64,000 nucleotides of DNA from Cyanoderma ruficeps (lineage: Eukaryota > Chordata > Aves > Passeriformes > Timaliidae), in the NCBI GenBank assembly GCA_008694505.1, contig VZDJ01000056.1, positions 4,653,205-4,717,204 on the forward strand, in the 5' to 3' direction. Shown one piece after another: positions 24,566 to 39,400 of the stretch. How positions within the stretch are numbered: the stretch's first letter is position 1; every line of letters starts with the position of its first letter. Made by a program: the position numbers and the translations under genes. The notes under the pieces were generated by a model. The model saw nothing but the letters and a program-made list of their open reading frames with translations. It made no database searches and had not been told where the DNA came from.

Positions 24566-27312
24566 CCTCACCTCGTGTGTCTCACCTTGTGCATCCTCCC
24601 GGTGCTCAGGGAACTCACAGCACAAACCCAGCCCTCAGCAAAACCCATCTGAAATATCCAACACTCTACACTACGTAGCTTTCACTGCAAAAATAGCTGC
24701 ATGCACGGCACAGGCCTCTCCAGAGCTGTCAAACAAGATTTGAAACCCAGTTCCTCTGGCATGGGATGCACAAATCTTCTGCAACAGCTACAGGAGATCT
24801 TGACTGACAGCAGGAGCAATGAGCTGACGTTGTTTATTGTGCACTCAAAACCACACAAAGCAGAAACAGTTTGGAGACTTCAGCTTTACAAAATAGTTTC
24901 ACTGTTCAGTAATGCTAACCCTTGAGATACTAAAAAAAAAGAAGAAAAGCAAAAAAGTTTTCCAAGGTAACAACTTTCTTAGCTACAAGAATGCTTTAAA
25001 TCCCCCCAAAAAATAAAGAAGGGAGTCTGGGATCCATACATCCTGATGCACATAATCCCCAAACAGGCTATGTGCAATAAGAAAAATATTATTACTCAAT
25101 ATTTTTGCCTTACATAATTCAGTACAGCACTGGATGTTGCTAAACCTTTTAACCTCTGCATTTTTTTTTCCCGCTCTCAATTTCCACAAAAAACTGGTGA
25201 CTTTTCTCTAAGGAAGTAAGATACACAAGTTAATAAGTTGAGTAGCACTTCATCCTCACATGATAAAAATTCATTTAAAATTCTTTAAAAAACAAGCCAG
25301 GATGAATGCCAAACAGAAGAAAATCCGTAGTGCTACAGCTTCCACAGAGGGCAACAGAGATGGCCTCACTTGGAACACAGCCCTCCACTCAAAAGGAAAA
25401 TCAAGGATATCTATTGCATCTTGTACAAATGCACCTTGGAAGCCACAAAAAAAGAGTAATTGTAACACTATGTCAGGCAATGTAAATACGCAGGCAGGTG
25501 TCCAATTACTTCAGCTTTAGAGATCAGTGTAGTCTTTCTCTTAATAAGCAGAGAGGGTACACACAGGTTTTGATACACGCTCTTGATGTATTACCCTTGA
25601 AATCTGGCATTGCTGGGGACTGTTGTTGTTCTACCAAAGTGTATGTATGCAAAAGCTGGATCATTTTCATCATGCTGTGTGATGTATAGCTGTGCTTTTC
25701 AGAGTAAATATCCATACTGCTGAAGAAAATGCCCTCTTTCTTTTGAAGCAGCAGAGTACAAACCTCAAAGGTTCATTTCTTTGCAAAGAGTAAGGCCCTA
25801 ATGATCATAAGCAACACACAATTACAGCAGCTCCAGAGTTACACGGAGCATATCCCAGGCAGATCCTTGTCACTACAGCTCACAGCACATTGCAGAGAAT
25901 AAAGTTGGTATAAACTATTCATTCATATGTTACTTCATATTGAAAGATATATTGGTGACCTTCTCCAGCGTGACTGCTATAATAGTAATAAAACTGAACC
26001 CTGGAAGATTGCACTTGTGGTCAAAGCAGTAAAATATGACCTTATGCTATTCAACATTGACATTTATTATATCAATTCAAACACAAAAACTGCATTAAAA
26101 TGATGTTAAGTGTCTGGCTTTCAAGCACAACAGCTAAGAAATTCAATCTGCCAGTAAGATTTCTTCACCAGCTCACCATTTCACTTTCCACCATTTCAAC
26201 ACATGAGTCACACCATTTACCAAATCTGGTAGTTCAGGCTCTTTAAATAAAAATCTGTTTGTATCTCAGCCACAGGGATCATGGCAGAGGTGACACCATA
26301 TAGTGCATCTACAGTGTTCACACAAAGCAGCCTCAGTATAAAAACAAAAGTGAAACAAATCCCTAGAATCAGGAGTTCATCTTTGCTCTTCCAGTGGAAA
26401 CACAAAGGGCAAAATACAAAACGCCAACCACCTGGCTGCTACAGGAATGAAATTTTTCACAGCCATTTTTAATATCACAGCAGCACATGCATTTCAAACA
26501 GAGAAAGAAAACCTAGTCACAGGTCAGCAAGGAAGATCGAGGATTCTGCAGTCCCAGATACTCTGAATTCCTACTGGTTTCCCTAGAAATACAGGACAGA
26601 GAGCAGCATATCGGAGCAGAGATGTGCACTGCAGATCTCAGAGCAGAATGAGGTCTGCAGCTATTTTGGGACACAGTAAAAGTTGAAGAGTAGAGCTATC
26701 TGGCATTCTTTTTTATTTTTCTGCTGCAGTTAGTATTGGGTCACAAGTAAATATTTTTCAGGGTTGCAAAACAATTACTTGTTAAAAATAAAAATTTAAA
26801 AGAAAAAAACCCCAACAAAATATTTCAGACTCTAAGTGATCTCAGATCAGTCAAAAATATGGGCACGTGAGCATTTATTTGGAGCCTGGTAATGCTGCAC
26901 AGAGACCTGTCTCCTGCTATGAGTATCCTGACTGTTCTGTGCTGCATTACACACTCATGGTGATTGTTAATGAGAAATCCAACAGCCATTTCAGCAACAA
27001 CAGACAGAAACACATCAACCATTTTTTCTCAGAACAGAGCTGTTACTTTTAGCCAGCCTAAATTTGAAAATATGCTTAATTCTGAGAATTAAATGAGAAC
27101 ACTAATGCCTCCCACCATGCTGGCAAGTTGCAAATTTTCAGACAGAAAGAGGAAAACATTGGATTTTTATAATCCAAGTTGCATAATCTGTCAAGAACAA
27201 TGATTTGCGTCTGGCAAATGCTGATACGCATTTTTAGCAGAGCTAAGCAACATCAGCTCAGAGAAGACAGCAAAATCCTCCTGCCTGTGGGCCAGGCACT
27301 GCAAAATGAAAC

Positions 27313-27347
27313 TTAAAAAAAAAAGAAAGAAGAAAGAAAGGAAAAGT
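27313..27347. repeat. Purine-rich A/GAAA tract
   Basis: A run of A is followed by GAAAGAAGAAAGAAAGG-type repeats, all purine on the plus strand. This is low-complexity sequence. Confidence 0.8.
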
Positions 27348-30300
27348 GGGTTTGTCATCAGGGTGGCAGACAACGACAGCTATTTCATTTCAGCTACCTG
27401 GAACGCAGACTTTCTGTTCCCAGGCTATGACTGACAGAGCTGCAGCTCCCCTGTAGTAAGGGTGACATCTCAGTTCAACGGCAGCTTCCCCCCAAGCCAT
27501 CCTCTAGGGTAGGCACAGCAGGGATACTCTCTTCCCAGAACCTCCAGCTTTGTTGGGGCATCTCAGTGGCACTTTTGTGCAGGAGATCTCCTGTTCTGCC
27601 TTGGCAGAAGCTGCTCCTGTGGTGCTCAGTGTCTACACAGATCCCTTTATTTGGTTCCCTTCCTCTCTCAGGGGTGCAACTGGGTCAGGTTTTTCCTTTT
27701 TTTAAAGTTCTTTTTGGACATTTCAGCAGGTTTCTCCTAATCCACCCATATTCCTGCCTCCTCTTCACACAGCATGCTCTTTCAACAGTGTGATGCACAG
27801 CAGGCCCTCACACCTGGATATAAAAGCCTTCTTTCTTAGCTCTTTACCTCTTTTCCTACATTATTTGCATCCAACTACGATTCATTTCCTCTTATTTAAG
27901 AGGACAGAAATGTGACTAGTAAGGCATGTTATGAAGTGGAGTATTTCACAAAAAAAAATCTGCCAAGCCCTCCACGGCCAAACTAATTATAACTGTACTC
28001 TCTGAGGCTTGATGAAGCTAAATGGAGATCTACAAACCGCTTTAGTAAACAGAAAAACATGCAAGTGAAAAACGTTCATTTGGAGAAATATTCATCCAGC
28101 ATCGAGGCTTCAGGAGCACAAGTTTATAGACCCAGTTACCACTACATGCATTTGAAATTTGAATGCCTCCTCAGTATTCATGAAGTGTACCACAGTTCAA
28201 TAGTTGTTTTCATGAGTTGTGCCTTCATTAGGTGAACAACATTAAACACCTGGGATACTGTTCAAACTAGTCCTAAGGGGCAAATTTTCATGACAAATGA
28301 GCTGAGATAAATTTTACAACTGAAAAAAAAAAATCTCATTTTTGCAATGGTAAATTTACTACTTATTTCAAAGAAATAAAATAAAGCAACAAAGACACAA
28401 AGTTAATATTAATATTACTTCTACAAAATCCCACAGAAAAGATTTCAGTTTGCTCTGCAAATAAGAACACTTTCAAATACCAGAAGGGGAGTAAATATTT
28501 ATTGACACATGCTTTTGTTTCCCCTTTCAAGTTAATGGGGTTAATTCCCCACTATTTTTGAAACCTTCTGTATGTTCATTATCAGGACGACTTCTATGCC
28601 TTTATGGCGTAAGTATCTTACAGATTTCGTTCAAATCTTTCTTTCCTAAGGCCTGTAGCATGCTGGTTTCAATCCTTCTTTGGATAATGTCCCACTGGAG
28701 ATGGTAAATGTACATTCCTGTGTGCCCTGCCCCTCACTGGGAGCCTCCCTTGTGCACAACTGAGCAAGAAGTGCCTCAGTGCACACACAGTGCTCCACCT
28801 CTCCCACCCAGAAGATTTAGGAATGCTCAGAGGGAGCTAATTCTAAGGAAGTCCTCTTGCCCTACAGGCCATGACTTCCCACTGCACATGTGGGAATGTT
28901 TGATTCCCCTCTGGGTACTACTCTCAGGAGTGAGGAGCAGTTTGTATTTGGGGTTTGCTTCTCTCTACTCGCAGCTGTCCCTGTCCAAATGGGTGTTACT
29001 TTTGGTGTTACTGGACTGGAAAAGACTGAAAATGGCTCAGACTGGGGGTGTGACAGTTCAGGACTTGGTGTCAGTCTGATATGGATGCCATCCAGTGTGG
29101 CTGAGTCAGAGAACTGGCCAGTTTGCTGGGTGCCTGCAGGCCAGGCAGTTCTGGGCAGCACAGCACCCTCAGCCCCGTGCCCTGCAGGGAAGCACTGACA
29201 TTGTCACCCACGTCCCCAGCTGCACTTAGGCCACAGGCAATAAGGACACGGAGATGCATTTACACCTACATTTTGTTCAGACACCAGGGTCATAGAGAAG
29301 ACATGGTGGAAAGGAAGAAAGGACAGGGAGAACCATCCCTCTACTTCTACAGCAGCAGGAATCCTGCACAGGAAGACCCAGCCTGTGGTCCTTGCATTTT
29401 GTGTCTTCTTGCAAGCACTACAACAGCTGCAAATAGGGAAAACCAGCTGCATTTTCAGATAATTCTAACAACCATTATTATTTCCAAAAGCCTTTATTCT
29501 GGCTTCTTAAGTCACAATTTCCTCCCCCTCAATGACACCATCACAGTAAGGTAATACGGTCCAGCTGAATAATTTGTACAGATGCACAAACACCCTTAGC
29601 ACAATAGAAGCTCTCAGAACATTTTATTCTCTGCCCCTTTTTACTGTCTTTCTGGTTTATTTTACCCTCAACAATTCCTCTCTCAGGAGAGCTTCCAGCT
29701 ATCTTCCAAGCAGGCACTGAGCCTTTCATACTTTAATAAAACATAAAAATTAAAGCAATGAATATTAGAAATATCCATCTTACTCAATTAGATACTCCAT
29801 AGTGGACTGTAAACCTTTGAATGTGGTTGGCTAATCCCATTAGCTGGTCAAGCAATTTTCTCTACTGCTTCCAAGAGTACAGAGCTCACTAGAAAATACA
29901 TTTAGAACCATGCCCACCCTTTAGATTAGATTAAGCTGCCTATAGAAGTCCAAAGTGTTTCCCTAAGGTTTAAGACCTATATAGTAATCCCTGTATTTTT
30001 CACAATTCACTGGGTATGCACTGCTCCTAAAAATTACTACAGGCTTGGTTTCACTTAAGGTTAGACCTTCCTCCAAAGTACTAGTTACAGTGGAATTACA
30101 GGCCAAGGGAACAGGGATTTTCTTTAAAGATTACTAAAATTATCTTTTTCCTCATAGTGAGAAAGAATTCCTCCAAATTTGGTTTATTAGCAAATTCAAA
30201 AAAGGGTTAAACAGGAGCAGTCTGGTTCTGGATTGCATTTCAAACACTCCTGGCCCTTGCTGTGACCCAAGTCTCCTCTCTGCTGATTCCCATTCATTCA

Positions 30301-30429
30301 CCTGTGCTTTACTGCTGTCAGTTCACTCCCAGCCCTCCCTGAGAGAACAAGGGAGATGAGAGAGGATACTCAGAGTCTGCCTCCTGCACCCAAACATCTC
30401 ACATCATCACCAGGGAACCTCTGAATATA

Positions 30430-30462
30430 TTCCCTTTCCCTTCCCTTCCCTTCCCTTCCCTC
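30430..30462. repeat. CCCTT pentanucleotide microsatellite
   Basis: About six consecutive CCCTT units with one extra T form a pure polypyrimidine tract on the plus strand, and so a purine tract on the FHIT sense strand. Such tracts can be length-polymorphic. Confidence 0.9.
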
Positions 30463-31839
30463 TCAAAGCTGGTCAATGGGTTCAAAGCTCCAAGGGATGC
30501 TTGGATCTCAATCCAGTTTTTCTCTTTGTTTGAAGGCAGACAAAGCAGATGGTTCATTATGAACATCAATTTGTTGGTTGGATTTTTTTTTAATCTGTAC
30601 TATAAAATCCCCTCAGGACCCAAAAGCTAAACCCAAGGCAAGGTGTAAGGTTCTGCACAGATGAAGTAAGAAATAGTCCCTGCTCAGAAACCATGCAGGA
30701 AAGACTAGGGACAGGAACACAGTAGGAGAAGAAATAAAGCACATTTTCAAAACAGAGACATGCAGCATATAAACAAGACAAACATATAAATGTCATTTCC
30801 TAGGGAAACTGTGCTAAAAATCTTCCATAATCCAACTCAGCAGAACACTGCTTCAGATCACTAAAGAACCCAGCAGTGTTTGCAATGTGCACCCTCCTAT
30901 CAATGTGGGCTCATTTTAAGAGTGCAAAAAGCAAATCAAAGTATCAAAGTTTAGTTATTTCCATCAGATAAATAATGCCATAAACATGTTATGTCACCAT
31001 ATTTTGTCTAAACAAAGGATGCTAGATGAGCAGAAGGAAGATACTTGAAATCAGTAACTAGAAAGGCAAATTATTTTAATTTTAAAATGGTGACACCTTG
31101 AAGAGTGTTTGAATGAAGGTTCATAAATTGGCTGGAATTAAAGGGGCGTTTAGCTCAGAATATTCTTCATAGTTGAATTATTCAAACAACATGCGGCTAC
31201 TGAGAAAACATTGTCTGAGCTAAACCCTAATTATAACAGTGCAAAACAAACCACTTGAACTAATAGAAGCACATCTTTCAGTGATGTCTGTTCTACTTTT
31301 TGTAATATGTGTGAATTCTCTAAATTTTTCAGGAAGTAGAAGACTAATAGTAAATATTTGGTTGGCACAGCTTCAGCACACAGATCACATAGCCAAGGTT
31401 TGAGAGCTCTCAGACAAGAAAATGCTTCAGTGAATACTTAAGTTTGAGTTACATATCAACTGCCTTTGCCCACCGTCACTCCCCACAAACCCCCGGCATG
31501 ACAGCACAACCTAGCAGGCTCTGCTCCAGCTAAATTAAAAGCAGAGAGTCCTGGAAATCATGAATACCTGCTCTAAACCAGGATTTAAATGTCCTTATTT
31601 TCATAAATGAAATGTTCTCATAGCTGAAACACAAGTGAAGACTCATGCAGAAAAAGGATGTGCTGCAGAAAATAAGCCACATCATAGGTATGCAGGAAAA
31701 TGAACTGCACCATTTGCCTGAGAAAGGAGACAAACATGGGCAAACTTCTAATAATCCCTATGTGGTTATTTAGCAGGAAATGCACTCAGAAACATATTAG
31801 TCTCCTTTGAATAAGAATTCCCATGTTCTTATGCAGTCA

Positions 31840-32190
31840 GGCCCAGCAAGCAGAGCAGCCAGGGCTGAGGAGAGCACACAGACACGGGTCACAGCACCGA
31901 CCCTGCCTGGTGGGCAGTGCCATGGCTGCTGGGACAGCTCCAGCCCAGCCCAGGCAGTGCCAGGGAAGCCAGAGCTGCCAGGGCAGGGGGGATCTGATCC
32001 GTCTCCAAAGGCAGCTGCTGAGCACCAGCTTTATCCTGCCTTGGCTTCACCATCCCCAGTCCAGACAGCACCACGGCCTGGAGTCCTGCTCTCTTCACCC
32101 TCGGTCACTTCTGGCCCTCAGAGAGTCCAGCTGAGCTCTGGCACTGCTGAGGATTCGGATCACGATGGATCATTGCTGGCCTGAGCTGGA
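31840..32190. other. GC-rich block in intron 5
   Basis: This stretch is GC-rich, with repeated CAGCC, GCCAG and GGCAG words and a few CpG. Several overlapping frames stay open on both strands, which argues for composition rather than coding. No domain is recognisable. Confidence 0.5.
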
Positions 32191-33464
32191 TGGATGGAGC
32201 TGGTGTGAGGAAAGCTGGACATGGACAAACAGGGTCCATAAGCCAGGAGGAACACGGCAGACACTCCTTTTACCTACTTAGCAGCGTTTGACATGTTAAG
32301 GGAGCCAGCACACGTAGAAGAGAGAATGCATTTCAGTCGGTGACATTTTCACTACAATACTCAGAGTTAAAAATGCATTAGCAGTAACTTTCCATCTATC
32401 AAAACCACGAGCCAGGAAGCAACACTTGCCTGGCAAAGTCTAAGAATGCTATTAAATGTGCTGGAGGCCAGACTCTGTCCTTTTTTATGATCCATTTGCA
32501 TAAGTAGGACATTTTCACATAAGTCTACATGGCTTTAGGGCAGCATAACTTGCCACCTCTCTACCTGACTGCTACTTGTCTGACCACTAAGCATCAAGAG
32601 CTGACTAAACGTGGTTTTTACAAAACATTTATAGCCTGACCCATACAATGTTTGCTCATTATCTGAGTTTTTATAATATATAAGCAACAAATAATTGCAA
32701 AATTGCCAGGGACACAAAGCTACCTCCCATCAGATGAATTGCAGTAGCCATACGAGCACGTTCTAGCTTGTATGAATAGAAGGGACTTTGCTGGTGCTAA
32801 AGGAAAGAATATTCCTGTTTAGCTATGAGGTCTACAAAGCCCTTACATGCTGCTGTGTGTCCAGCTTGCCCCAGTCTTGTCTTTGTTCTGCAAACCCATG
32901 AACAGCCCTGTCTCCCCTGCTCTTTTCCTGTTACACCCAGTGCAGATCGCTTGCTGTACCACGAGAGCAGCTCACACTTGCAGCTCCCCACTGGTGCAAG
33001 CAATGCTCATGTGAAACCAGCAGAGAGCTGTGGATGAAGGGAAATAAAATACCACTCCACAGTGCCATCTTGTATGGGCTCTGAACTGCCCTGTGCAGGG
33101 AGGTTGTGAAATTTGTCACAAAATGCTAACAGTCAAAAGTACCCCAAAGTTGCACCATCAAACACGGCCCAGTGCTGCCCATAACAGTGGCCAGGGCTTT
33201 TCTGGTTTGGCTGCTCCACATAAACTAGCTGCTACTTCCCAGGGGCTTCTGTGTTTATAGAATAAACACCAAAGTCCAGTACCCTGTGGTACACAGTGCA
33301 CTCAGTTAAATCCATCTGCATATTTAGCTCTCTACAGAAGTCTTGTGTAAGAGACTTTCAAAGAAACTTCTTTGAAGAGGTGTAAGGTAGAAGCCAGCCA
33401 CAGGCACGTTTGCTCCTGCTCTCTGTGGGAGGAAAGGAGGAGGACAGGCAAATACCCTGTGTCA

Positions 33465-33476
33465 CTCTCTCTCTCT
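33465..33476. repeat. CT dinucleotide run
   Basis: Six consecutive CT units form a short simple repeat. Confidence 0.8.
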
Positions 33477-36400
33477 GCCGTTCTAATGAACACACTCCTC
33501 ACAGCCACCTTTCTGCCAAAAGCCTGCAGTTTCTTTACATAATGACTTCAGAATAAATTGCATGGGGATCAGAACAGAGGGAAAATTATAACTTGCAAGT
33601 ACAGTTCCCCGTCAAAGGCTTCTTAGTTACTCCCTTATTTGGATCATTCTCACCGTGTTCCTGACGATACACAAATGAGTGCAGTGCCTTTACCACACCT
33701 GAGGGTTACTCTGGAGTAAAGCCACCTTTGGCTGAGTAGCATTTCAAGTAGCCAGGTGCCTAAGTGTGAATAGAATAAAAACAGGTGTCCTTGCCATTTC
33801 CTCAGGGTCCCAATAGTTAATACTAACGCCTGTTACCTGACACTGAATTTTAGACACTACTTGAAAGCAACTCACAACTTCAGGAGTAGGTAAACTATCT
33901 TTTATTTCTTTTTTAGGTGTCCCTGTTGAGTGATATTCTCCAGGAATTGTTATGGGCTCCTAAGGATCTGGGTGAAGTAGAATCTTCCCAGATAATGTTG
34001 TTCTTGCAGTCAGTGAGACAGCAAGAGCTGCTGCAAGTGTTGCCCAGTAGCACTTGGAATGGCAAAGCTATTTCTGTTAGTGAGGGCAGGGGAAGGGCCT
34101 GAGAGCAGAGGTTTAGAAGTATTTCTAGCCCAGGCAGTTTCCTGCAAACAGAAGTTCTCAAGATGCTAAGAAAGAAAAATTTCTGTTCTTGAATCCAATA
34201 GATTCTGTGGAGTGAACCAAGGGAAAATTCCCTTGGGTCTGAAATATGAAAATATGAGTCTTAAACTCCCCCACTCATTTCATGCTACACCTTTTGCTCA
34301 CTTCACCTAACTTTAGCCATCTAAATATTAGGATAGTTTAAATGTGTGTAAATCTAGTTTATAGCCATCCCTTGGGGGGAAAAGCAAGATTTCTCTAGAA
34401 TGCAATTTTCCTGTCCTGTGGCAGCTGTCTCAGGTAACCAGAATAAATTTCCTCCTGGAATCATCTGATTCTTTTTAGCCTAGGTGGCTGCCAGAGACCA
34501 GTGCTGACCCATGTGAAAGGAAGGGCTGGGTACTACAGGGTGTGAGTGTGTGAGGGGATATTGTGCCCAGCAAACAAACGGAGATTTCAGCTTGCCTCAG
34601 GAGGAGCAAGGTTATGAGGGGACTCTGCCTGGCTCATGGCTTTATCCTAGGACTGCTTTCTGATCAAGGAAGGAAAGGCTGCCCCTGGCTCCTAAAGATC
34701 CACAGCTCCAGATGTGACAGATTCCAGGCAAATGGGAAAGTCATCGATTCCTGTCTTCCACAAACTGTACTGGGGCAACAGGTGACAACAAAAAGCAGAA
34801 ATGGTGGTAGCGTCAGGAACTTGTGCTGAGTTACAGTCAAGTGTATCAGGACAGCAGCCAGGCAGACAGTGTGGGCTACAGAGGCACCAAAAAACTGGGA
34901 GTAGGTCCTAGTTTCTAACACTTAGACCAGGTACTGTGTCCAGGTGTGCTCAGTGTTAGCAAGTCATTCCTTTTGTTATTTGTCTCACCCCAGTCTGTGT
35001 AATCTGCAAACCTGAATAGTGGGAGTCCAGTGCCTTCACCCCCACTACGGACAGAAATACTGGAAGTGACCAGTGAAACCAAGTTGAAGGATACATGGAC
35101 ATCTTGCAGCAGTATTTATTATCAGCTTCATCAGCACAACCTGAAATCAAATTTATGTCTGCCCAGCCAGTCCCGTAAGAACCATTTGCTCCAAATATAC
35201 ATTGATAAGCATCATCTTCTGTTCATTTCATCAGCATTATTAATTAAAAATTATATCAATCTCTCTGTTATTTTGTCATAAAAGCCAAGCTTAAAACTTT
35301 CAAATAGTACCACAACATTAGATTTGCTCTGGAAATCAAAGCCTTCAGAGTCCTATTAACAGTCAACATTAATGGTCAACTCCTAAAATGCTTAAGAATG
35401 CAAGTTACATGTTAAATGTAACAACAAAACACACAAAGAAAATTATTCCCGACTTTTCCCTCACTACCAAATTATTTTGCAGTATTTCAAGTTCTTAACT
35501 GGTAATTCCTGTTCAATCATTATCATGTAGAAGTGGACAAATAACACTACCAGGAAAACCTGTCTTCACCCTTCCCACATAACATTTCTACCAGAGTTCT
35601 GATCTACAACAAAATACTGAGCATTAAAAATCCCATGAAACTTTGAAAGAGTTGTGATTTTTCCTAATTATTTTGTCACAGATTGTAATCTAAAGTCTAG
35701 AAAATAATTAAATTTAAGGCTTCCCCCCACATTAAAGTTACAAAATTGCCATAGACACCTAGCTATGTTTTTAATCACAGGGATATAAAGCTTCAGGGAG
35801 AGAGAGCAAAAGCAAGGAAACAGAGTGGCAGATATATTTGCAGGAACCACATACATGTCTAAATTGATAAATATATCTGCCTGCATAGGCATTTATCTAA
35901 CAAAAAGAAATGGAGATAAAATGTGCGAAGAGAAACAGTAATTGTAAATAACAGGCTCTCTTGGTCTCATTTCTTCCTAAAATTAGTCAATTTGATTTCT
36001 GAGGTCTTGATCTACATTTCCTATTGCGGGCATTTATTCCAAACACAAGAAGTCAAAGCATCTTCAAAACTTCAGTCTATTAACCTTGGGACTGGCAGCT
36101 TATTAAATGTCATAGGTTGAGTATTCCAATTATCAGCCAAGAAGATAGAAAGAAACAAATTAAACATTGTGGCAAACAACAAGGGTCTTGTGGCCCACTG
36201 CAAGCAGTAAGATCTTGTTTTGTCTAGTGCCTATTATTTTGCAAGGGAGTTCTCAAAGGGCTGGAGATTGAGAATATTGTGCTCCTATTCAGAGATTCTT
36301 GTATGTTTGTCTCTGTTATGTAAATCCCAGCACACATCAGGGATGAAAGCTATTAATAGAGATCACAAGGACTGAGAAAATGGCATATTTCTCTTCCTGT

Positions 36401-39400
36401 ACTACTTCAGACTTTGATTTTCTGAACACTCACGCACATTAAAAAAACGAAACACAAACTTGTAGTACCTTAAATGTGCAGGTGTCCATGCCAAGATGTA
36501 GGCTGTATTTCCTACCTTACATCTCACCTGCTCACAAAGTTGTTTTTCCATTTCTAGATTCAGACTTTTGTACCATAGCATGGAAATTCTTGCTCTGGAA
36601 ACCTGTCAGTTGCACAGGCCAGGCGACAGACCACACCCTGTCTCATTAGCTTGATAAACTGTAAATGTTATCTATTTAATGCCACATAAAGATCACAGTT
36701 GTCAGATTACATGATGAAATCTCCGTTGGGGGACAAAAAATAAGTGTGCTTGCATATGCAAGAGAAAACTTCCAGGAGCTCTGTATTTTACAGCATCCTG
36801 ACTCTGCCTTTTTTATTACTCTCTATTCAAATCACCCACACGATTTTGTACCCACAATCATGCATTAATGCACGATTGGCTTTGCTTGTATCCAAGCAGC
36901 TGACTGGTGGGACCACAAATGCTGAAAAACCAAGTACATGAAGAAATTAAAGCTCTTGCTTACTCTTGTGCCAGCCTTTGCCCAATCCCAAGCACTGCAG
37001 CCTTTGGCCCTTCACAGTGAATTTGTTAAGCTGATGCACTGTGGAAAGAGTGGCATTTCCTTTCCATGGAAGGAAATCATATCTAAGACTAAATAATTTT
37101 TATTCACCAGAGCTACTCAGAATTGCAGTGTGGATTTTTTTTTTCCTACCCAGCATTAAATACAGCAAGCTTGTTGGAAATAGTACTACTATAAATGTGG
37201 ATTAGAGGCACTACAAAGAAAAATCTGAGGTATGTTTATCCCCCTTAAGACCTGAACAGGAAATCTAACTCAGTCACCCACCTACTATCCACATTTTGTA
37301 CTGTTTTGCAGTGCACTATATTTCAGAAGTATTTATCCAAATTTCTGCTCAGGTATACAGTGGGTAATCACAGTGCCAGATTGAGAAGAAATAGATAACC
37401 TTAAAATGAAATGGAGAATAGAAATTTCTGCAGAAAAAGAAAAACTAAACTATTCTTACTAACTGGAAGTCAGAAGTTACATCATACAAGTGTAGAGAGG
37501 CAGTTCTTGTTCCCCACTTGGAACAGAAGCCCCACAAAATTAGGGGAAATTATTACACTGCATACAAATGAGCTGTGGAAACATTTGTATTACTCCTGAA
37601 GTGTCACAATTAAAATGCAGAAGGGTATAACAACATATGACGCGTGTTATAAATGCATAGTTCATCAGCGCTTTGAAGTTGTTTTTTTTAATATATATAT
37701 CTCTTACTATTCCTGATGTTCAGTTCTGATATTAATTTCTTATATCCAGTCACATTGCTTAGTTACTCAGGGAGAAATTATGCATAGTTCTTAAAATAGA
37801 CAAAAAATCCAAGAGAGCACAAGTTTTCTCACCTTACCACGCCCTAAAAATACGAAGAAAGCTGGAAAAGGATTGTTCTGCCAAGCAAATGGAGGAGAAG
37901 CCCCCTAATGTGGAACAGCTGCACGGCACAACAGTAACAAAAGGAGTAATAAGATCTGAATGTCATCTCATAATATGATTCTCTACAGAAACAAAATACT
38001 TTATGAATAATAGAACATTCCCATTCAGAATTACAGTCTCATTCTTTTGTATTTTTAACCTCTCTTCTTATGTGATAAGGAGGGTACCCTTGACGGCTTT
38101 GTACTTCTATCCTCTTGAAGCTGAAATGCACTGGCACATCCTCTATGAGGCACAGAAGAGACTTCATTAGCAATTCCAGATCCAGGATGCTATGAACTGA
38201 CATCTCTAGTGTGCATCTCCTTGTCACTTTACCCTTCCTTAGCACAGAAAGAAAAAAATCCTGTCAAACACTCTTCTAGACACATGAGTCTCTAGATGGA
38301 AGAGAGTATTTTAAAACGGAATCCTCTGCCCAGAAAAGGCAATGAGAAATGTGGTGAGTGATGCACAGTTCTCATATTCCACATTGATTATGAATCTTCG
38401 AGCCCAGTGGCATTACTCTGAGAGTTTCCTCTCTCCCATACAAATACTTAAAGTAGCTGCTTAAGTATAAAGAAATCTATCTACAGAGTAACAAGAATAT
38501 TAATGAACAAATAAAACTTTGTGCAAACACTCAAGAGCAGAATTACACTTTGGAGATGTCCGTAACACCCAGGAAATCCATCACAATGGCCATTGAATAA
38601 GCTTCCAGTTCTCTAATTCTTAGTGTACAGAAATAAGCAGTTATTTGTTTATTGAATATCCTTCACTCTGGTACAAAGACAACTTATGTCTCCCAATCAA
38701 TTCTTTTGGCTTTAAAATATGTTATGGCCAGAACATAAACAAGAATCTGCTTCAGCACCAGCTGGGCTTCTTTCCACACTGAGCAATGTTGAGAGTGGCC
38801 CACCTTGCCTCTTGGAAAACAATCCCCATGGACCTGCTCTACCTACATGCACAGACAGCTGTCAGTCACAGCAAGACAGGAAAGTTCTGGCATTAACATT
38901 ATTTAAATATTTTAAAGAACGGGAAAATGAAATTTTCTTTTAAGGGAAAATTGTGGAAGTTCACCATTTGTTTTCACCTTGAATAGGTAAAAATGAAAGC
39001 TCCCCCTAGAAAAATATTGAGATTTTGACACTGAGTGGGAAGGTTTTTGCGTTTTAAAATAAAAACCTGATGAAATGACAAAAACGTATATGAAGCCAGA
39101 TGTTACATGATCAGAATCCCATTTTTAAACATAAATGATTTGCAGTATGACATGGGAGAAAGATCTGTGCTTTTTAAATACCTTGGTCTGAAGACAAATC
39201 TCTATATAGTCAAGTTTTTTGAATTAAAATGTTTAGATAAGGCCTAATACTAAACTTGTAACAGAATCTTTGCTCTTCAGGTTTATATATTGCTTCTAAC
39301 AGTCTCATCTAGAAGATAGATGGCACTTTGCATTCACAAAATAATGTGCAAAGCATTAATCACATAATCTTCACTGCCTCCTCTGTAATACATATCAGAA

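Larger units (their letters stand above)
17000..30000 (-). other. FHIT: FHIT intron 5, segment 2
   Basis: This is intronic DNA with no coding exon that I can support. It contains a 13-bp near-duplication at 17092-17126, a TAATTA cluster near 17270-17340, a 15-bp minisatellite at 24513-24565 inside a GC-rich block (24415-24640), a purine-rich A/G tract at about 27313-27347, and another GC-rich patch at 29080-29250. Open frames here are short and resemble no family I know. Confidence 0.7.
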
